Source: an uncultured Clostridia bacterium (GTDB lineage Bacteria > Bacillota > Clostridia > Lachnospirales > Lachnospiraceae). From it: a DNA stretch of 61,055 nucleotides. The notes below the pieces were generated by a model. That model was not told the origin of the DNA. It ran no database searches and worked only from the letters and a program-made list of their open reading frames with translations. Below, piece by piece: positions 17,557 through 26,575 of the stretch. The stretch covers positions 1 through 61,055 of the forward strand of contig CAOKVX010000016.1 in the NCBI GenBank assembly GCA_948472945.1, written 5' to 3'. Position 1 is the stretch's first letter, and each line of letters opens with the position of its first letter. A program made the translations under genes and the position numbers.

Positions 17557-19059
17557 ATGTATTATAAAAAAAAATCAGCAAAAGAGATGATGGCCGATAT
17601 ACTAGATGTGGGAATTGCGCTGACGTCGGAGAACAATAAAGAAAAGCTGTTCGGTATCATTATTGAAAAATGTATCGCTATAACAAACTGTTATGCAGGA
17701 AAGTTATATTTATGTGAAAAAGATTCGTTGGTTTTAAGTAAATATGTTACATATTCGGGCTGTGAAACGGAATGCCGGACAGGACTATGCGAAGACTCGC
17801 AGCCCGCGGTAATACCGTTACATATTGGCACGGAAGTTAATATTAAAGATGTGAATGTTTACGCTGCGCTAAATAAAGAGACCGTCAATATAGAAGACAT
17901 TTACAGCTGCGGAAGATTCGACTTTCAATTTGAAAAGAAAAATGATATTGTGCACGGATTTCGCACAAGGTCAATGCTTGTAATTCCGTTAAAAGACAAT
18001 TCAGACGAAATTATAGGTGTACTGCAGCTTATTGACGCTCACGGTGAGGATGGGAGAGTCATTTCATTTTCAAAGACCTATGAGCAGATTGCGGCTTCAA
18101 TTGTAAACCAGGGGGCTGTCTCGGCGGCAAATATGCTTTATATCGAAGAGATTAAGATGCTTATGAAATCATTTGTACAGGCGATGTCCACTGCAATCGA
18201 CGAGAGAACCCCTTATAACGGCTCGCATACAAGGAAAGTTACAATGTATGCGGGAATAATGGCGGATTACATTAACAGCCTGTACAGTGAGGGCGGAACG
18301 GATATGTTTTTTACAAAACAGCATAAAGATAACCTGCTTCTTGCAGCCGGTCTTCACGACATTGGAAAGATGATAGTGCCCCTCTCGGTAATGAATAAAG
18401 CTACCAGGCTTGGTGAGAGATACAGCGAGGTAATGCTTAGATATGAACTTATCCAATCTTATCTCAGGATTGATATGCTTGAGGGAAAGATGACAAAAGA
18501 TAAATATGACGTTGAATATCTGTTTCTTGAGAAGACAAAGGAATTGATAGAATATGCAAATCCAAAGAGTTTTCTTGCAGAGGATATATCGGATAAGATT
18601 GATGAGATTGCGTCAAAGTCTTATATAAGGCCCGATGGGCTCGTTATTGCGTATATGAGTACCGAAGAGGCGGATTGCATGAAGATACGCAGGGGAACGC
18701 TGTCTGCGAGTGAGCGCAAGATAATGGAAAGCCATGTAGACATGACTGAAAAGATATTGTCGCGTGTACATTTTGACAAAACACATGAAAAGGTTCCGGT
18801 ATGGGCGTCGACACACCACGAGATGCTTGACGGCACAGGTTATCCCAAAAGGTTAAAAGGGGATGAGATTGAGCCTGAGGCGAGAATTTTAGCTATAATT
18901 GACATATATGACGCGCTGACATCGGCAGACAGGCCTTATAAGATGCCTATGTCGAAAAATGAAGCTTTCTTAGTACTAAGCGGTATGGCAGGCGAGGGCA
19001 AGCTCGATAAGATTTTTGTAGAGTATTTTATGGATGCTGTTAACAAATACGAAAATTAG
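17557..19059 (+). CDS. GAF and HD-GYP domain protein (probable c-di-GMP phosphodiesterase)
   Basis: HD-GYP proteins hydrolyse the second messenger c-di-GMP. The open frame reaches up to 17473, but GGAG at 17547-17550 and a promoter at 17483-17491 favour ATG 17557 (500 residues). The first part (about 5-190) is a GAF-type sensor domain with cysteine-rich segments. The HD-GYP part (about 205-495) has HTRKV, the HDIGK metal motif, HHE and DGTGYP. An insertion of about 75 residues between HDIGKM and the later motifs sets it apart from the usual form. It lies 30 bases before a second HD-GYP gene. Activity is expected from the conserved motifs. Confidence 0.82.
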   Translation: MYYKKKSAKEMMADILDVGIALTSENNKEKLFGIIIEKCIAITNCYAGKLYLCEKDSLVLSKYVTYSGCETECRTGLCEDSQPAVIPLHIGTEVNIKDVNVYAALNKETVNIEDIYSCGRFDFQFEKKNDIVHGFRTRSMLVIPLKDNSDEIIGVLQLIDAHGEDGRVISFSKTYEQIAASIVNQGAVSAANMLYIEEIKMLMKSFVQAMSTAIDERTPYNGSHTRKVTMYAGIMADYINSLYSEGGTDMFFTKQHKDNLLLAAGLHDIGKMIVPLSVMNKATRLGERYSEVMLRYELIQSYLRIDMLEGKMTKDKYDVEYLFLEKTKELIEYANPKSFLAEDISDKIDEIASKSYIRPDGLVIAYMSTEEADCMKIRRGTLSASERKIMESHVDMTEKILSRVHFDKTHEKVPVWASTHHEMLDGTGYPKRLKGDEIEPEARILAIIDIYDALTSADRPYKMPMSKNEAFLVLSGMAGEGKLDKIFVEYFMDAVNKYEN

Positions 19060-19089
19060 AAAGATAATTTTTATCAGGAGTGAGCGAAT

Positions 19090-20145
19090 ATGTTTGTGTC
19101 AATAGATATTTTAAAAGATGGTATGTGTATTAAAGAGGATGTAATTAATGAAAAGGGAATGCTTATCGTCGCACGGGATACAATTGTCACCGAAAATATT
19201 ATAAGCAGGTTAAAGCTCTATAATATAGAGGAGGTTAATGTTGCAAAAAACCGAGTCAAGCGGGAGAGCTCATCGCTTAAGGATTCACTTGAGTTTAAAT
19301 ACTTTAAGGATGAGACTAATGAGGTTAAAGACAGTCTTAATAACTCATTTAACAAAATTCTGAACGATGCGTCTGACAATGTAGAGCTTAGGCATATAAT
19401 GAACCTTGGTAAAAAAATGTTTGCGGACAACTGTGGCAATTCTAATATTTTGGATATGCTGTACTGTATGCAGGAGTTCTCAGATACCACATATGTACAC
19501 TGTATTAATGTTGCCATGATAGCAGGACTTCTTGGAAAATGGCTTTCCTGGTCTGAAGAAGACGTTAACATGCTTGTAACATGCGGAATGTTCCATGACA
19601 TAGGTAAGCTCACAATACCCGACTCCATACTGCACAAACCGGGAAAGCTTACAGATAAGGAATATAAGATAATGAAACAGCATACGGTAGCAGGTTTTGA
19701 CAGGCTCCAGCGAATTGAAATCCTGCCTCCGGAGGTAAAGCGCACCGCCATGCTTCATCATGAACGCTGCAATGGAACAGGTTACCCGCTTGGAATAGTT
19801 GGCGAGAAGATAGACAAATACTCAAAGGTTATTGCAATAGCGGACGTTTATGACGCACTTACCGCAAACCGCGTATACAGGGACGCCCTGTGTCCGTTTG
19901 ACGTTGTGGCAATTCTGGAAAGAGAGGGACTTGAACTGTACGAGACAAGATACATAATGACATTTCTGCACAAAGTATTGTACAGTTACCTGAATAAAAA
20001 GGTATACCTTAACAATGGCATGATTGCAAGCATTAAGGAGATTAATCCGGATTCAAGGGCAAAGCCGGTAGTAATGGTGGAGGGCGGAAGAATTGTTGAC
20101 CTTTCACAGTATGATGGGATTAAGATTGACAGTGTTATCGAATGA
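19090..20145 (+). CDS. HD-GYP domain protein (probable c-di-GMP phosphodiesterase)
   Basis: A 351-residue protein: an N-terminal domain of about 110 residues of the type often found in front of HD-GYP (starts with MFVSIDILKDGMCIKEDV), then the HD-GYP domain. Motifs are complete: HCINVAMIAG, HDIGKLTIPDSIL, HHERCNGTGYP and DVYDALTANRVYR. TCAGGAG precedes the ATG. It follows another HD-GYP gene by 30 bases, so both are one transcript. No diguanylate cyclase (GGDEF) gene lies nearby. The two may differ in signal input, the first having GAF. Confidence 0.85.
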   Translation: MFVSIDILKDGMCIKEDVINEKGMLIVARDTIVTENIISRLKLYNIEEVNVAKNRVKRESSSLKDSLEFKYFKDETNEVKDSLNNSFNKILNDASDNVELRHIMNLGKKMFADNCGNSNILDMLYCMQEFSDTTYVHCINVAMIAGLLGKWLSWSEEDVNMLVTCGMFHDIGKLTIPDSILHKPGKLTDKEYKIMKQHTVAGFDRLQRIEILPPEVKRTAMLHHERCNGTGYPLGIVGEKIDKYSKVIAIADVYDALTANRVYRDALCPFDVVAILEREGLELYETRYIMTFLHKVLYSYLNKKVYLNNGMIASIKEINPDSRAKPVVMVEGGRIVDLSQYDGIKIDSVIE

Positions 20146-20202
20146 CAGCGTCAAGTGCGGCAATACAGTAAATAATTTTTTAAAATAAATTAAATTAAAG
20201 GG

Positions 20203-20231
20203 TTGACAAATGTCTTAGTATATTGTATTAT
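20203..20231 (+). promoter_or_regulatory. tRNA-Gly promoter
   Basis: TTGACA (20203-20208), exactly 17 bases, TATTAT (20226-20231): a near-consensus strong promoter about 30 bases before the tRNA. Confidence 0.8.
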
Positions 20232-20261
20232 GATTAAGGCTTAAGTGATAAGCAATGTTTT

Positions 20262-20333
20262 GCGCGAGTGGCTCAGTGGTGGAGCACTTCCTTGCCAAGG
20301 AAGGGGTCGCGGGTTCGATCCCCGTCTCGCGCT
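20262..20333 (+). tRNA. tRNA-Gly (GCC)
   Basis: A 72-base cloverleaf. Acceptor arms GCGCGAG and CTCGCGC pair fully; the D-arm holds GGCTCAGTGGTGGAGC. The anticodon stem CTTCC/GGAAG encloses the loop TTGCCAA with anticodon GCC at 20294-20296. The T-arm has GGGTTCGATCCCC. The discriminator is T and CCA is not encoded. Confidence 0.95.
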
Positions 20334-20397
20334 TTTTGTATGTCTGAATTTACAGAAGTTTTGTGATGTTGGTAATCAAAAGGTAAAATGAAAAAAA

Positions 20398-20444
20398 GGG
20401 ACCATCACTTATATGTTTTTGCATTAAAGTGATAGTCCCTTTTT
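20398..20444 (+). terminator. Intrinsic terminator after tRNA-Gly
   Basis: GGGACCATCACTT (20398-20410) pairs with AAGTGATAGTCCC (20427-20439) apart from one mismatch, then five T. A run of A before the stem would also let it work on the other strand. Confidence 0.85.
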
Positions 20445-20662
20445 GAATATAAATATTATATTTGTACATACCTGTCAATATAATAAATCTTTTTACATTA
20501 GATAATTCATCTTTAATAATTTTTTCCCCATTGAATGGAGATACTAATATGATGTACATTAATGTTATATGCATATCGGTATCAGTATTCTATATGATAT
20601 GTGTTAAGACTGTATAAGATGTTATACATGCAGTTATTATTAAAACAGGAGGAATTAGTTTT

Positions 20663-22150
20663 ATGAAAAATTACAAGTTTTGGTTTTGTACAGGCTCACA
20701 GGATTTGTATGGGGACGAATGTCTTGCGAAAGTTGCAGAACATTCAAAGATAATTGTGGAGGAGCTCAACAAGTCGGGGGCTTTTCCGCATGAGATAGTA
20801 TGGAAACCGACGCTTATTACTAATGAACTTATCAGAAAAACATTTAATGAAGCGAATCAGGATGAAGAGTGTGCAGGAGTAATTACGTGGATGCACACAT
20901 TTTCACCTGCCAAGTCATGGATACTTGGACTTAAGGAATATAACAAGCCTCTCTGCCATCTCCACACCCAGTTTAATGAGGAGATACCGTATGACACGAT
21001 TGATATGGATTTCATGAATGAAAATCAGTCGGCCCACGGTGGAAGAGAATACGGGCATATGGTGACAAGGCTTGGGATTGAGCGCAAGATAATTGTAGGA
21101 CATTGGGAAAACAAAAAGGTTTGGGAACAGCTTTCGAGTTGGATGTATACGGCAGTTGGAGTTATGGAGAGCAGCCACATAAGGGTTGCCAGAATTGCCG
21201 ACAATATGAGAAACGTAGCGGTTACAGACGGGGACAAGGTTTCAGCCCAGATGCTTTTTGGATGGGAGGTAGACGCTTATCCTGTAAATGAGGCCGTAGA
21301 ATATGTCAATGATGTCAAGAAAGGCGACGTGGACGCGCTTGTCGAGGAATATTACAGTAAATATGAGATTTTGACCGAGGGCCGCGACGAGAAAGAATTC
21401 CGCGATCATGTAGCAGTACAGGCCCAAATTGAACTTGGCTTAGAGAAATTTTTGACAGAAAAGAATTATCATGCAATAGTAACTCATTTTGGAGACCTTG
21501 GAGGTATGAAACAGCTTCCGGGACTTGCAATCCAGAGACTTATGGAAAAAGGCTACGGTTTTGGAGCCGAGGGAGACTGGAAAACTGCTGCAATGGTGAG
21601 GCTTATGAAGATTATGACTGATGGGAAGAAAGATGCAAAGGGAACAAGTTTCCTTGAGGACTACACCTACAATTTTGTTCCGGGAAAAGAGGGAATCCTT
21701 CAGTCACATATGCTTGAGATATGCCCGACAATTGCGGACGGACCGATCAGCATCAAATGTAATCCGCTGTCGATGGGAGACAGGGAAGACCCTGCGCGCC
21801 TTGTATTTACAAGCAAAGAGGGAGAAGGTATCGCCACATCCCTAATAGATTTGGGAGACCGTTTCCGACTTATAATTAACGAGGTAGACTGCAAAAAATG
21901 TGAGAAGCCAATGCCAAAGCTGCCTGTGGCTACTAATTTCTGGACTCCTAGGCCTAACCTTGAGGTTGGGGCGGCCGCATGGATACTGGCAGGAGGAGCG
22001 CACCACACTGCATTTTCATACGACCTTACAACCGAGCAGATGATTGACTGGGCGGATGCATTTGGAATTGAGAGCGTTGTCATCGGCGCCAATACTGATA
22101 TGCGGACGCTGAAAAATGAGCTTAGATGGAACTCTGTGTATTACAGATAA
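20663..22150 (+). CDS. araA: L-arabinose isomerase
   Basis: Interconverts L-arabinose and L-ribulose (Mn-dependent), the first step of arabinose use. The 495-residue length is standard. The N-terminal FWFCTGSQDLYG signature, TWMHTFSPAK, QFNEEIP, the active-site region GYGFGAEGDWKTAA and the C-terminal GGAHHTAFSYDLT (catalytic His) are all intact. AGGAGG is 8 bases before the ATG. It stands alone: no kinase (araB), epimerase (araD), transporter or AraR-type regulator is adjacent. It is followed by a candidate non-coding RNA. Confidence 0.95.
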   Translation: MKNYKFWFCTGSQDLYGDECLAKVAEHSKIIVEELNKSGAFPHEIVWKPTLITNELIRKTFNEANQDEECAGVITWMHTFSPAKSWILGLKEYNKPLCHLHTQFNEEIPYDTIDMDFMNENQSAHGGREYGHMVTRLGIERKIIVGHWENKKVWEQLSSWMYTAVGVMESSHIRVARIADNMRNVAVTDGDKVSAQMLFGWEVDAYPVNEAVEYVNDVKKGDVDALVEEYYSKYEILTEGRDEKEFRDHVAVQAQIELGLEKFLTEKNYHAIVTHFGDLGGMKQLPGLAIQRLMEKGYGFGAEGDWKTAAMVRLMKIMTDGKKDAKGTSFLEDYTYNFVPGKEGILQSHMLEICPTIADGPISIKCNPLSMGDREDPARLVFTSKEGEGIATSLIDLGDRFRLIINEVDCKKCEKPMPKLPVATNFWTPRPNLEVGAAAWILAGGAHHTAFSYDLTTEQMIDWADAFGIESVVIGANTDMRTLKNELRWNSVYYR

Positions 22151-22177
22151 GGATTTTAACAAATAAACAAACTAAGT

Positions 22178-22183
22178 TATAAT
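22178..22183 (+). promoter_or_regulatory. -10 box for the RNA candidate
   Basis: Perfect TATAAT at 22178-22183, placing a start near 22190. The -35 region (TTTAAC around 22155-22160) is weak. Confidence 0.45.
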
Positions 22184-22189
22184 ACTTAA

Positions 22190-22335
22190 GGACGCAGACA
22201 TATGCATAGTATGCTTTTTCAGGGTACACTCCCGTTTTGACGCACTTGACGGCTTTAAGACCGTTTGGTGCGGGACAATAACCGGAATGTGCAAATACCC
22301 TTTCAAGGCAGACTGTAAACATATGTCTGTTGTTT
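22190..22335 (+). ncRNA. Structured non-coding RNA candidate, possibly 6S RNA
   Basis: The 298-base gap after araA holds no open frame but folds as one long, interrupted hairpin. The closing stem is CAGACATATG (22195-22204) with CATATGTCTG (22320-22329), ten perfect pairs. A large open internal region follows, then GGGTA (22222-22226) with TACCC (22296-22300), and an apical helix CGCAC (22241-22245) with GTGCG (22268-22272), capped by ACGG/CCGT (22249-22252 and 22261-22264). A closing stem, a large central bubble and an apical arm are the shape of 6S RNA, which binds the housekeeping RNA polymerase. The predicted length, about 145 bases, is on the short side. The identity is inference from shape, not from a sequence match. 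Confidence 0.45.
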
Positions 22336-22352
22336 ACTTATAGCTCAATAAA

Positions 22353-22374
22353 CATGGAATATTTATGTTTTTTT
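22353..22374 (+). terminator. Weak terminator after the RNA candidate
   Basis: AAACAT and ATGTTT form a six-pair stem with a 9-base loop, followed by several T (to 22374). It is weak by stem length but well placed to end the RNA starting near 22190. Confidence 0.4.
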
Positions 22375-22382
22375 GGTATAAT
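22374..22382 (+). promoter_or_regulatory. Extended -10 promoter of the decayed HAD gene
   Basis: TGGTATAAT (TGn plus a perfect TATAAT, 22377-22382) stands about 65 bases before the HAD pseudogene start, which also keeps a good GGAGGAGG ribosome site. Confidence 0.5.
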
Positions 22383-22448
22383 GACAACTAAAGCCTGCGG
22401 ATTTTGAGAGTGCAGTAATTACATATGTAGCTTATTTGCGGAGGAGGT

Positions 22449-22945
22449 ATGCTTGTGAATATTATTTTTGATATGGACGGACTTATGTTTGATACCGAAA
22501 GAGTTTACATTGATGCATGGGATATGCCGGAGAAAAGATTGGCGTCGGCAAAGCCTGATACATGGTATATAAGACATTGGGCCTTAGTAATGCAGCTGCT
22601 TATAATATATTGGAACAAGAATTTGGTGACAGATACAATCAGGAAGAATTAAGAAAACATACAAAGGACTATTTTGAAAAATATTATGATGAAAATACAA
22701 TTCCTGTTAAAAATGGCTTATATATACTGCTTGATTATTTGCGGGATATAAACAGCAAAATGATATTAGCATCTTCTTCGCAGTGGGAAGTTGAGAAACA
22801 TTTAAAAAGCGCCATTGTGTCGGATTATAACTAATCGTTGCAAAATATGATAGTTTGGAGCAGGTAAAAACAGCCTTTGAATATCGGGAAACGCCGTTAT
22901 TTTAACGATGAAATGAAGCTGAAAATGGAGGAAAGATTAAAGTGA
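22449..22945 (+). pseudogene. Decayed HAD-superfamily phosphatase (phosphoglucomutase-like)
   Basis: The start encodes an intact HAD nucleophile motif, NIIFDMDGLMFDTERVY. The frame then breaks near 22521-22523, apparently by loss of one base. In the next frame the family sequence resumes (YAGEKIGVGKA) but meets TGA at 22556-22558 where GGA (Gly) would be expected. After that it runs on as YMVYKTLGLSNAA and reaches MILASSSQWEVEKHLKSA before a stop at 22832. The HAD middle and metal-binding aspartate motif are missing. A tail-like piece (IVAKYDSLEQVKTAF, 22834-22878) in another frame, with a further shift near 22886, runs to a stop at 22943. At least two frameshifts, one nonsense change and one deletion mark it as dead. 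Promoter and ribosome site still look good. Confidence 0.75.
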
Positions 22946-23146
22946 CTTACGGCGCCAGATAATTTTGATGGCAGGATTTGATGAAAGAGGCAGAGAAACG
23001 CGGTTATTTATAAGGTTTCCTTTATTTGTGACTGCGTTGAGAAAAACAGCAGGCGAATCCGGCTTGCTTGAAAATTATGAAAATTTTACTAATCGTTTGA
23101 CTATAATATATAAAAGGTGTAGAATATGGTCTGTGGAGGTGTTCCA
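22946..23146 (+). other. Non-coding stretch between the pseudogene and the ATPase operon
   Basis: No intact gene. Short coding-like scraps occur, for example LMKEAEKRGYL ending near 23013, so this may be further gene debris. A TATAAT at 23102-23107 without a clear -35 may be the start signal of the V-type ATPase operon. Confidence 0.4.
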
Positions 23147-23470
23147 ATGACAGATGCGGTTAACGAACTTTTTGACAGGCTTGAAAAGATAGAGGAATCG
23201 GCTGGGAAAATGCTTGATGCGGCCGACGATGAGAAGAAAAAAATTAGCGCCCTGCATGAAAAAAGGATTGCTGATTTTGACGCGGAGCTTGATGTCGAAT
23301 ATAAGAAAAAGCTTGATGATGTTGCAGACAAATTAAAAGCAAAGGCATCCGGCGAGATTGAAGCGCTGCGAGCCGGAATGAAAGAAATGTCCGACAAGCT
23401 TGATAAGGATTACATTGAAAAGCAGGATGAATGGGTAGAAGAAATATTTAAGTCAATAATTTCAGTCTGA
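23147..23470 (+). CDS. V-type ATPase peripheral-stalk subunit G/H
   Basis: A 107-residue, almost fully helical coiled-coil protein rich in Lys, Glu, Asp and Ala. It is of the kind that pairs with subunit E to form the peripheral stalk holding the catalytic head still. ATG 23147 is chosen over 23126 because GGAGGTG (23135-23141) fits it. It is the first gene of the operon, 72 bases before subunit C. Assignment rests on length, coiled-coil composition and position; sequence motifs are absent in this family. Confidence 0.72.
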   Translation: MTDAVNELFDRLEKIEESAGKMLDAADDEKKKISALHEKRIADFDAELDVEYKKKLDDVADKLKAKASGEIEALRAGMKEMSDKLDKDYIEKQDEWVEEIFKSIISV

Positions 23471-23542
23471 GCATATTAAGAATAAATATTGAAAGGTAGA
23501 AAATGCATATAACATGCATTTTTTATTGGGGTTTTAAATATT

Positions 23543-24586
23543 ATGGGTGATTTGTTGGAGTACAGCGGTCTTGCGACTAAGATTAAGGCGATGAAAGCAA
23601 AGCTCTTAACCGACGGGGATTTTGTCAATCTTATGGAACAGGGCAGCATAGGCGGAATATTATCTTACCTTAAGAAGACGGACAGCTACAAAAATGTCCT
23701 TGTAAATGAAAATGAGAGCAGTATAAGGAGGCACCGTCTGGAGAAACTCGTACGCTCGACCTTATATACTGATTTTGATAAAATATATAAATTTTCCCAC
23801 GCAGTGCAGAAAGCATATCTGAAAGCATTTTTTATGAAATATGAAATTTCAGTGATAAGAAAGGCGCTAAGAAGATGTTACGGGAGGATTCAGAACGATT
23901 ACCAGATAGGAGTAATTGAGATTCCGGCGTTTGAGCGAAGGAGTATCATTAACCTGAAACAAATTATGACTGCGTCAAGCGTAGAGGAAGTTATATCTGC
24001 TCTTGACGGAACTCTTTATCACAACGTGCTGAAGATGATATGGCAGAAAGGAAACGTCGAATTATTTGACTATGAGTCGGTACTTGACATATATTATTTC
24101 AAATCGCTGTGGAAAGCAGGACATAAGGTTCTGTCAAAGAGCGACCTTGAAATAATACGTAAAAACTACGGGCAGGAGATTGACCTTCTGAACATACAAT
24201 GGCTCTACAGGGCGAAGAAATATTATAAGCTGTCTCCGGCGCAGATGTATTCGCTTGTCATTCCTATATATTACAAAATAAGAAAGCAGGATATGCTGTA
24301 TCTTGCGAAGACCGAGTCTGACGAAGAATTCACGCAGATTATAAACAGGCTTCCGTACGTCAGGAAAGCGGGAGGCATTGAAAATGTCAATCTTGAAAAA
24401 ATGTACGACGAGCAGATGAAAAAGCTTTTTCAGGATGGAATCAGGAAAAATCCGTACAGCATAGCGTGTATTGAATCATACTTTTATAATAAAGAGAAAG
24501 AGATAGATATGCTTATACGGGTGATAGAGTGCGTCAGATACGAGGTTGACAGAGACGATATGGTCAATTATATATTGGGAGCGTGA
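23543..24586 (+). CDS. V-type ATPase subunit C (AC39/d type)
   Basis: Funnel-shaped, mostly helical subunit that connects the central rotor shaft to the membrane ring. The 347-residue length is typical. The start YSGLATKIKAMKAKLLT and repeated helical blocks with aromatic residues fit the AC39 family. It lies between the stalk subunit and subunit I genes and ends 13 bases before subunit I. A ribosome site is not obvious before 23543 (TTGGGG at 23527-23532). Confidence 0.85.
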   Translation: MGDLLEYSGLATKIKAMKAKLLTDGDFVNLMEQGSIGGILSYLKKTDSYKNVLVNENESSIRRHRLEKLVRSTLYTDFDKIYKFSHAVQKAYLKAFFMKYEISVIRKALRRCYGRIQNDYQIGVIEIPAFERRSIINLKQIMTASSVEEVISALDGTLYHNVLKMIWQKGNVELFDYESVLDIYYFKSLWKAGHKVLSKSDLEIIRKNYGQEIDLLNIQWLYRAKKYYKLSPAQMYSLVIPIYYKIRKQDMLYLAKTESDEEFTQIINRLPYVRKAGGIENVNLEKMYDEQMKKLFQDGIRKNPYSIACIESYFYNKEKEIDMLIRVIECVRYEVDRDDMVNYILGA

Positions 24587-24599
24587 GGAGGCTTGACAG

Positions 24600-26528
24600 A
24601 TGATTGCGAGAATGAAGTTTATTAAGATTGCAGCTCCGGTAAGTAAGCTGGAAACTGTAGTTGACGAATATGTTTCAAAATATGAAATTCAGATTGAAAA
24701 TACTGTCGCAGAGATAGATAAAATATCCAATCTTGTAATACACAACGAACCGAATCCGTATAAGGAGAGCCTGAATAAGGCAAACCAGATGACGGAAAAT
24801 ATGAAGATGCAAGGTTTAAACTTTCGGTACGGGCTTCCTGACAAGGGCGAAGCTGTAAATATAATAGAAAATTTTGAGAAAGAGCTCGCGGAGCTTGCTT
24901 CAAAAAGAAATGAAATTCTTGATAATTTTAACAACAGGAAAGAGCTTCTTGATAATATACAGCCGTATAGCAGCATACATTATGATTTGCACAAAATACG
25001 GGAGTTTAGGTTTATAAAATATAGATTTGGACGTATAGCGAGAGATTATTACAAAAAGCTAAATGATTTTGCCGGTGAAGACATGTGCTCCCTGTTCTGC
25101 GAGTGCAGCAGTGACGCAGAGTACGTGTGGGGAATGTACTTCGCACCGGGTTCAGAGATTGAGCATATAGACGCAATATACTCTGAGATGAACTTTGAGA
25201 GAATTGAGATTAACGGCGGCTGTGGCGGAATGATTGACGAGGAGGCAGAAAAGCTAAGGAACGAGGTTATACAGCTTGAAAATGACCTTAAAAAAGAAAA
25301 TGACCGACTTGAAAAATATATTCAGGATAATTGCGAAAGTCTGCTCGCCGCCAGAAAAAGCATTGAAATAGCATGCAGAAACTATGATTTAAGAAAACAG
25401 CTTGCGTTTTCAAAAACCGGCGACACGGAATATTTTATATTGTGCGGGTGGATGCTGCAGGACGAGGCTGACAAGCTTGAGGACGAGCTGTCGGGGGACA
25501 AATACATTACGGTAATAACCGAAGAGGAGCACAGGGGACCGTTTGGCGGCGCTCCAATTAAGCTCAAAAACCCGAAAATGCTAAGACCATTTGAGATGCT
25601 TATAAAAATGTATGGACTGCCTGACTACAGGGAATTTGACCCAACATGGTTTGTTGCGATATCGTATACGATAATATTCGGTATGATGTTCGGAGATGTG
25701 GGACAGGGATTGTGCCTCGCCGTGGCCGGATTCCTCGTCTATAAATTTAAGAAAATGGACCTTGCCGCCATTATAGGGGTGGCGGGAATCTTTTCAACAA
25801 TATTCGGTTTCCTGTTCGGAAGCATATTCGGCTATGAGGACATAATAGAGCCGCTGTGGTTAAGACCCGCGGAGAGCATGGCCGACCTGCCGTTTGTAGG
25901 CAAGATGAATACGGTGTTTGCATATGCAATTGCGCTCGGTATGCTGTTAATACTTGTAATGATGGTATTCAACATTATAAATGCTGTCAGGGCCAAAGAA
26001 TTCAGGGAAGTTTTGTTTGACTACAACGGAGTGTGCGGACTGATATTTTACGGAGCTGTAGTGGCTTGCGTAGTATTGTTCATGACGGGACATACGCTTC
26101 CGGGCGTGGCCGTTTTGGTTGTGATGTTTGTGGTTCCGCTTGTGTTAATAATACTTAAGGAGCCGCTTATGGCTGTTGTTTTCAAACATGCGGAGTCGAT
26201 GCCGAAAGAATGGGGAGTTTTTGCGGTACAGGTATTCTTTGAAATGTTTGAGATACTTTTAAGTTATTTTTCCAACACGCTTTCGTTTGTGCGTATCGGA
26301 GGCTTTGCGGTGAGCCATGCGTCAATGATGGCTGTAGTTCTTATGCTTGCCGGGGCGGAGAACGGCGGAATGGGAAATCTGTTAGTTATAATAATAGGAA
26401 ATATACTTGTCTGCGGACTTGAGGGGCTTATCGTTGGAATACAGGTTATGCGTCTTGAATATTACGAGATGTTCAGCAGGTTTTACCGCGGAGGCGGGCG
26501 GGAGTTTAAACCTTACAATGAGGGTTGA
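24600..26528 (+). CDS. V-type ATPase subunit I (membrane stator, a-type)
   Basis: Stator subunit that carries the half-channels for ion entry and exit against the proteolipid ring. The 642-residue protein has a soluble N-terminal half with long coiled coils (about 40-110 and 210-260). Then come seven or eight membrane segments (about 345-620), including the family stretch SYTIIFGMMFGDVGQG. Near the C-terminus SYFSNTLSFVRIGGFA contains the essential arginine of the ion path. GGAGG lies before the ATG. It is followed by a 146-base gap holding an internal promoter. Confidence 0.92.
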   Translation: MIARMKFIKIAAPVSKLETVVDEYVSKYEIQIENTVAEIDKISNLVIHNEPNPYKESLNKANQMTENMKMQGLNFRYGLPDKGEAVNIIENFEKELAELASKRNEILDNFNNRKELLDNIQPYSSIHYDLHKIREFRFIKYRFGRIARDYYKKLNDFAGEDMCSLFCECSSDAEYVWGMYFAPGSEIEHIDAIYSEMNFERIEINGGCGGMIDEEAEKLRNEVIQLENDLKKENDRLEKYIQDNCESLLAARKSIEIACRNYDLRKQLAFSKTGDTEYFILCGWMLQDEADKLEDELSGDKYITVITEEEHRGPFGGAPIKLKNPKMLRPFEMLIKMYGLPDYREFDPTWFVAISYTIIFGMMFGDVGQGLCLAVAGFLVYKFKKMDLAAIIGVAGIFSTIFGFLFGSIFGYEDIIEPLWLRPAESMADLPFVGKMNTVFAYAIALGMLLILVMMVFNIINAVRAKEFREVLFDYNGVCGLIFYGAVVACVVLFMTGHTLPGVAVLVVMFVVPLVLIILKEPLMAVVFKHAESMPKEWGVFAVQVFFEMFEILLSYFSNTLSFVRIGGFAVSHASMMAVVLMLAGAENGGMGNLLVIIIGNILVCGLEGLIVGIQVMRLEYYEMFSRFYRGGGREFKPYNEG

Positions 26529-26575
26529 GCTAAAACCGTTTCAATGTATATTGGATTCAAAATAATTTTCTCTAC

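Noticed and set aside
20457-20475. AraR-like half site ATTTGTACATA before araA
   Set aside because: Only one half resembles the Bacillus AraR operator and no second half at the expected spacing; chance match likely.
20350-20574. Minus-strand open frame after tRNA-Gly
   Set aside because: Runs through the tRNA terminator hairpin and has no coding signature.
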